DNA of 64,000 nt from Wocania_A spongiicola (GTDB lineage: Bacteria > Bacteroidota > Bacteroidia > Flavobacteriales > Flavobacteriaceae), in assembly GCF_023502325.1 (NCBI RefSeq), contig NZ_JAMFLZ010000007.1, positions 62,001-126,000 on the forward strand. Direction: 5' to 3'. Each line of letters begins with the position of its first letter. Within the stretch, counting starts at the first letter, position 1. The position numbers and the translations under genes were made by a program. Of the stretch, positions 60,223 through 64,000 are shown in pieces. The notes under the pieces are model-generated. The model made no database searches. It was not told the DNA's origin and saw only the letters and a program-made list of their open reading frames with translations.

Positions 60223-61998
60223 TTAATTTATAGCGTCTCCACGCAATGCTCTGTATTTTTTTCGAGCTTCAACAAAATAAATGCTATCTACATGGTTAAA
60301 AATAATTTGCTCGTACAAATCTTTTGCTTTTTCTGGTTGGTTTAAATGCTTTACATAAATGTCTGCTAATCTATAATAGGCGTCATCAACTAAAATACCA
60401 TCTCTATAATTAGCAATAATTAGTTCGTAATTAGCTTGGGCTTTTTCAAATTCTGTGTTTTCTTCAAATAGTTGGGCTTGTTTAAATAAAGCTTTGGCCA
60501 CTATGGGCTCGGTTTTATGGTTTTTTAAAATGGTGTTTAAAAGCGAAATGGCCTCACTATTTTTATTTTGAAACGCTAACAAATCTGCTTTAGAATAAAG
60601 TTTTAATGCTGTTTGTAATGAGTCTTCATATTTATTATCAGTAATCAATAATTTTAAATCGAGCGCATCATTGGCTATAAGTTGTGATGTTGAAGCTTTT
60701 AAAATTTTAAGCTGTGATTCTGCCCATTTAAAATCACCTTTGTAATAACTTGCTTTGGCTACTTTATAGCGTGCCTCTTGAGAAATTGTGCTGTTCTTTA
60801 AATTGCGTTGTATTTGTGTGTAATAAATTAAGGCTTTATTAAACTTTTCTTGAAGAACTAAAATATCTCCTAATTCTAGTTTAACCTCAGCTTTCTCAAA
60901 TTCGGTTAATGGCAGTTTTAAAGTAGTTTCTAAAAAATTGATGGCGTCATCAGTTTTATTCATATAAAATGCTAAAAAATGCGCATAAGCTACTTGCAGT
61001 TTTAAGGTTTGCGGAAACACACCAAATTCTTTAAATAACTCTAAATATTTGTTATTAATAAAATCGTTTTGGTCTGCTAACCCCTTTTTCGTTTCAAGCT
61101 GCAATAAGCTATAGTGGGCATTAAGTTGTGTTTCTAAATCTTGCGCTGTTTCAATTAAAAATGTGTACATCTCTTCAGCTACCTCGTTTTCGTTTTCATT
61201 TACAGTAATGCTAGCTAATTCTTCAATTCTATTTAAGCTTTCTGGTCGTCTATTAAAAATTGCTTTCTCTTGTATAAATGCTTTCTTAAAATCTTTTTGT
61301 TGAATAAATAACCAACTCAACATTTCATTCCAAAGTAAATTAGGTTCTTGTTGAGATTTTTTTAGTAGAATTTTTTTAAATAATATATTGTTTTCATTCG
61401 CACTGTTTTCACTTATAAAATCGTTAATATGCCTTTTAATATTATTTAACGACACTGGGTTTTTTTCAGCAAATTCAATATAGCTGCTAAACATCTTTTC
61501 AACATTCCCTTGTTCTCCATATATTTTAGCTAATTGAAATTTAAAGTTTAATTCTGGTTTTAAAATCATAGCCTTTTCATAAACCGTAATAGTTTCGTTT
61601 AATAAGGTATGGTTTTGAAAACTTCGAGCTACTGAAAATGCATTATTAACATTATCGTCTAAACTATTTATAGCTTTTTGATAATATAGGCTAGCGTTTT
61701 CTAAATCGTTTTTAAGCTGATAATTGTACCCTAACTCAACAAAAAAAGCGGGATATTTTATTCTATTTATTAATCTTAAAAGAAAGTCTTCGGCTTCATT
61801 ATATTGCTCTAATTGTTGATGCGCAGTAACAAGTTGATTAATATAATTTATGTTTGAAGGCGATTTTGCATATAGTTTTTTATACTCGTAGAGTGCTTTT
61901 TCAAAATCTCCCTTATTAAAATAATCTTTTGCCAGCGCGTCATCTTGCGAAAACAGGCTTGTAGAAAAAAGTAAACATAAAATAAAAAGAATCCTCAT
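60223..61998 (-). CDS. Large tetratricopeptide-repeat periplasmic protein
   Basis: The 591-residue protein has a signal peptide (MRILFILCLLFSTSLFSQ) and TPR repeats almost throughout (e.g. KDYFNKGDFEKALYEYKKLY, GELVLQEKFNKAL-like GDILVLQEKFNKALIYYTQI, KAQANYELIIANYRDGILVD). It lies in the periplasm and probably acts as a scaffold or adaptor; its place at the head of a GNAT-DUF4286-rsmA-mgtE gene string is common in flavobacteria. No specific role is known. Confidence 0.8.
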   Translation of the reverse strand: MRILFILCLLFSTSLFSQDDALAKDYFNKGDFEKALYEYKKLYAKSPSNINYINQLVTAHQQLEQYNEAEDFLLRLINRIKYPAFFVELGYNYQLKNDLENASLYYQKAINSLDDNVNNAFSVARSFQNHTLLNETITVYEKAMILKPELNFKFQLAKIYGEQGNVEKMFSSYIEFAEKNPVSLNNIKRHINDFISENSANENNILFKKILLKKSQQEPNLLWNEMLSWLFIQQKDFKKAFIQEKAIFNRRPESLNRIEELASITVNENENEVAEEMYTFLIETAQDLETQLNAHYSLLQLETKKGLADQNDFINNKYLELFKEFGVFPQTLKLQVAYAHFLAFYMNKTDDAINFLETTLKLPLTEFEKAEVKLELGDILVLQEKFNKALIYYTQIQRNLKNSTISQEARYKVAKASYYKGDFKWAESQLKILKASTSQLIANDALDLKLLITDNKYEDSLQTALKLYSKADLLAFQNKNSEAISLLNTILKNHKTEPIVAKALFKQAQLFEENTEFEKAQANYELIIANYRDGILVDDAYYRLADIYVKHLNQPEKAKDLYEQIIFNHVDSIYFVEARKKYRALRGDAIN

Positions 61999-62045
61999 TA
62001 TGTAAATATAGCAAATGTGCTAATTAGAAATTGTAAATATTATTA

Positions 62046-62078
62046 TAAAAAAAAGTGCCCGAATAAAATTCGGGCACT
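62046..62078 (-). terminator. Terminator behind a 40-residue peptide gene
   Basis: AGTGCCCGAA (62054-62063) pairs perfectly with TTCGGGCACT (62069-62078) around a 5-nt loop, and the minus-strand product ends in a U-run. It lies after the small gene at 62216-62338 and before the TPR gene. Confidence 0.8.
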
Positions 62079-62215
62079 AACCAACCAACAATAAGTTTTC
62101 TATTAACGCCTGTTAATTTAAAAACAATATTATACAAGATTGGGGACAGCCTTAAATTCTCAATAATAGAGAATGCCTATATTAAGAGAAATAATTAGTT
62201 TTGAGCAAGCAAACC

Positions 62216-62338
62216 CTATCTACTTACTACTGCTGTGGTATTATTTTCAGTTTTAGATATTTCGAAATCTGAAAATAAAACTTTACTAGCAACCAAAACT
62301 AATGCAATTAAAAGCACTAAGCGCTTAATATTTTTCAT
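62216..62338 (-). CDS. Small membrane or exported peptide (40 residues)
   Basis: A minus-strand frame from ATG 62336-62338 to TAG 62216-62218 encodes MKNIKRLVLLIALVLVASKV, a membrane or signal-like helix, then LFSDFEISKTENNTTAVVSR. A strong terminator follows, so it sits in its own transcript. No family is recognised; a peptide hormone, toxin or leader role is possible but not shown. The remaining parts of the 516-bp gap 61999-62514 hold an ATTCTC/GAGAAT hairpin near 62156-62176 and nothing else clear. Confidence 0.45.
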   Translation of the reverse strand: MKNIKRLVLLIALVLVASKVLFSDFEISKTENNTTAVVSR

Positions 62339-62514
62339 GGTAGGTTAAGTTTATTCTTTTTGGTTGGAGCTAACTTCTAAAATATATTTTGATTAGCAAA
62401 AGAAATCAATACAAAATCGTTAAACGACATGGTTTATTTACACTTAATCGATTTAAAAGAATTAATTTTTAATTTTTTGTAAGTTTTAAGCTTCTTTTTA
62501 TGAATTCTTAAAGC

Positions 62515-63786
62515 TTAATTAATGATTGAAAAACCTGTATAAGATTGCAACACTTCTGGAATTACAATACCATCTTTTGTTTGATAATTTTCCAAAATTC
62601 CGGCAAGTACTCTTGGTAATGCTAAAGCGCTTCCATTTAAGGTATGAGCTAGTTCGTTTTTACCATTACTATTTTTAAATCTCAATTTTAAACGATTAGC
62701 TTGAAAGGTTTCAAAGTTAGATATAGAAGATATTTCTAACCATCTGTCTTGTGCTGTAGAAAACACCTCAAAGTCGTACGTTAAAGCCGATGTGAAACCT
62801 AAATCTCCACCACAAAGTTTTAAAATTCTGTATGGTAATTTTAGTTCTTGTAAAATGGTTTTTACGTGGTTTACCATCCCATCTAAAGCTTTGTAAGACT
62901 CTGTTGGGTGTTCAACTCGCAAAATTTCAACCTTATCAAATTGATGTAACCTGTTTAAGCCTCTAACGTGTGCACCATAACTTCCTGCTTCACGACGGAA
63001 ACACGGAGTATAACCAGTAATACTTATAGGTAATTCGTTTTCTTTTAAAACAACATCTCTAAAAATATTGGTTCCTGGTACTTCGGCAGTTGGTATTAAA
63101 TATAAGTTATCTTCAGTAACATGATACATTTGCCCTTCTTTATCTGGTAATTGACCTGTACCAAAGCCTGAAGCTTCGTTAACTAAATGTGGTAATTGAT
63201 ATTCAGTATAACCTGCTGCAGTGTTTTTATCTAAAAAATAAGCAATTAAAGCGCGTTGTAATCTTGCACCTTTACCTTTATAAACAGGAAATCCTGCTCC
63301 AGTAATTTTATTGCCTAATTCAAAATCTATAATATCGTACTTCTTTGCTAATTCCCAGTGCGCTAATGCATCATCATGCAAAACAGGTATGTCTCCTTCT
63401 CTAAAAACTTCTTCATTATCTTCATCGGTATTTCCTGAAGGAACAATTTCATTTGGGACGTTTGGGATTTTATATAGTAACTGATTTAATGCTTCAACTT
63501 TATTACTAAGTGACTCATTAAGCTCTTTAGATTTATCTCTTAATTGGGTCGTTTTTTCTTTTAAAACATTTGCTTTTTCAGCTTCACCAGATTTGTACAA
63601 AATTCCAATTTCTTTAGATAAAGTATTTGATTCTGCCAAGATATTATCTAATTCTGACTGCAACCTTTTTCTGTCTTCATCAAAAATAATAACCTCATCA
63701 ATCATTTGCGTAGCATCAATATTTCTTTTTGCCAATCGTGCAATTACCAAATCTTTGTTTTCTCTAATAAAAGGGACTTGTAACAT
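62515..63786 (-). CDS. serS: Seryl-tRNA synthetase
   Basis: The 423-residue protein has the N-terminal coiled-coil arm (about 30-100, SELDNILAESNTLSKEIGIL and RDKSKELNESLSNKVEALNQ) that holds tRNA-Ser, then the class II core: motif 2 GYTPCFRREAGSYGAHVRGL, motif 3 GSALALPRVLAGILENYQ, with the serine-binding TAEVPGTNIFRDV. Length is normal. It charges tRNA-Ser. A perfect -7 box lies at 63806-63813. Confidence 0.95.
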   Translation of the reverse strand: MLQVPFIRENKDLVIARLAKRNIDATQMIDEVIIFDEDRKRLQSELDNILAESNTLSKEIGILYKSGEAEKANVLKEKTTQLRDKSKELNESLSNKVEALNQLLYKIPNVPNEIVPSGNTDEDNEEVFREGDIPVLHDDALAHWELAKKYDIIDFELGNKITGAGFPVYKGKGARLQRALIAYFLDKNTAAGYTEYQLPHLVNEASGFGTGQLPDKEGQMYHVTEDNLYLIPTAEVPGTNIFRDVVLKENELPISITGYTPCFRREAGSYGAHVRGLNRLHQFDKVEILRVEHPTESYKALDGMVNHVKTILQELKLPYRILKLCGGDLGFTSALTYDFEVFSTAQDRWLEISSISNFETFQANRLKLRFKNSNGKNELAHTLNGSALALPRVLAGILENYQTKDGIVIPEVLQSYTGFSIIN

Positions 63787-63805
63787 GAGTAAAAAATTTA
63801 AGCGA

Positions 63806-63813
63806 CAAATTTA
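63806..63813 (-). promoter_or_regulatory. -7 promoter element (TAAATTTG) for serS
   Basis: TAAATTTG on the minus strand matches TAnnTTTG exactly, 20 bp upstream of the serS ATG at 63786. Confidence 0.45.
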
Positions 63814-63830
63814 ATGAATTACATATATAA

Positions 63831-64000
63831 TCACTGCTCTTTTGATGGTAAAATCCAATCGCTATGTTTAAAATAATTCCAAGAAACATTGGCTATATCA
63901 ACATCCGGATTTATAAGTTGTTTATACGGTTTCCCATTAACACTTACTTTACAGTTTACATAAACCGAAACATCTTGTCCGTCTTTACTAAATTGTTCTT
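63831..64000 (-). CDS. C-terminal end of an HTTM/gamma-carboxylase-like protein, cut by window edge
   Basis: The minus-strand frame enters from the right edge and ends at TGA 63831-63833. The visible 55 residues contain DGQDVSVYVNCKVSVNGKPY, ANVSWNYFKHSDWILPS and end KEQ. The pattern VYVxCKVxVNGKPY with HSDWILPS resembles the C-terminus of HTTM (vitamin-K-dependent gamma-carboxylase-like) membrane proteins of Bacteroidota. The match is by memory, so the call is tentative. Confidence 0.5.
   Translation of the reverse strand, partial: EQFSKDGQDVSVYVNCKVSVNGKPYKQLINPDVDIANVSWNYFKHSDWILPSKEQ

Noticed and set aside
1..64000. CRISPR array, rRNA or tRNA genes
   Set aside because: No regularly spaced repeats with unique spacers, no rRNA segments and no cloverleaf-like sequences were recognised on reading both strands.

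Overview
The window looks like chromosome from a low-GC member of the Flavobacteriaceae (Bacteroidota). The signs are AT-rich DNA, few Shine-Dalgarno sequences, many starts preceded by the Bacteroidota -7 element TAnnTTTG, and products typical of marine flavobacteria: an OlsF-type ornithine-lipid synthase, an SDR-type threonine dehydrogenase, MgtE, and DUF3109, DUF4199, DUF4286 and DUF6428 proteins. No rRNA, tRNA, CRISPR array or transposase was seen. Both window edges cut through genes.

Layout. 0-5 kb: an ECF sigma factor and an anti-sigma/TPR partner converge on a TPR-CHAT protease-like protein, next to a DUF3109 protein. 5-17 kb: mostly housekeeping and envelope genes (MarC-type membrane protein, S41 protease, dCMP deaminase, HupE/UreJ-like protein, threonine dehydrogenase, M13 peptidase, CBS protein). 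17-19.3 kb: small membrane-protein genes separated by short direct repeats, with a gene remnant. 19.3-23.7 kb: a short SSB, a CAP-domain lipoprotein and PEP carboxylase. 23.8-32.8 kb: nitrogen assimilation, with porin-PII-AmtB diverging from gltB-gltD.

32.85-43.32 kb looks like a genomic island. The last 105 bp of gltD are repeated at 43323-43427 (102/105 identical), so the segment between is flanked by direct copies of the gltD 3' end. It carries a long, tightly packed minus-strand operon: small Cys-rich proteins, a small lipoprotein, a TerB-like protein, a coiled-coil membrane protein, a vWA-like lipoprotein, DUF4236, an HsdR_N-type nuclease, a small membrane gene broken by a stop codon, and a thermonuclease with a Cys-rich partner. 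It also carries a TPR histidine kinase, a response regulator and a small lipoprotein gene. Four promoters inside the island share one geometry: a wTACGG-N4-CCGTAw palindrome (one has a degenerate second half), exactly 21 bp, then a -7 box. The palindrome centre falls near -41, as expected for a class II activator. I infer that the island's own kinase/regulator pair controls the operon, a 50-residue Cys-containing protein, the regulator itself and possibly a 63-nt RNA.

43.5-50 kb: fructose-bisphosphatase, aspartate kinase, OlsF and others. 49.9-51.8 kb: an arsenic operon (arsR, DUF6428, GNAT, arsC) with a clear ArsR operator but no efflux pump in the window. 52-64 kb: TauE/SafE, VOC and DUF proteins, a membrane-anchored LuxR-type protein with a candidate regulon, a 2-hydroxyacid dehydrogenase, MgtE, RsmA, a large TPR protein, a 40-residue peptide gene and SerS. 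All functional statements come from reading sequence motifs and family recall; no database search was run.
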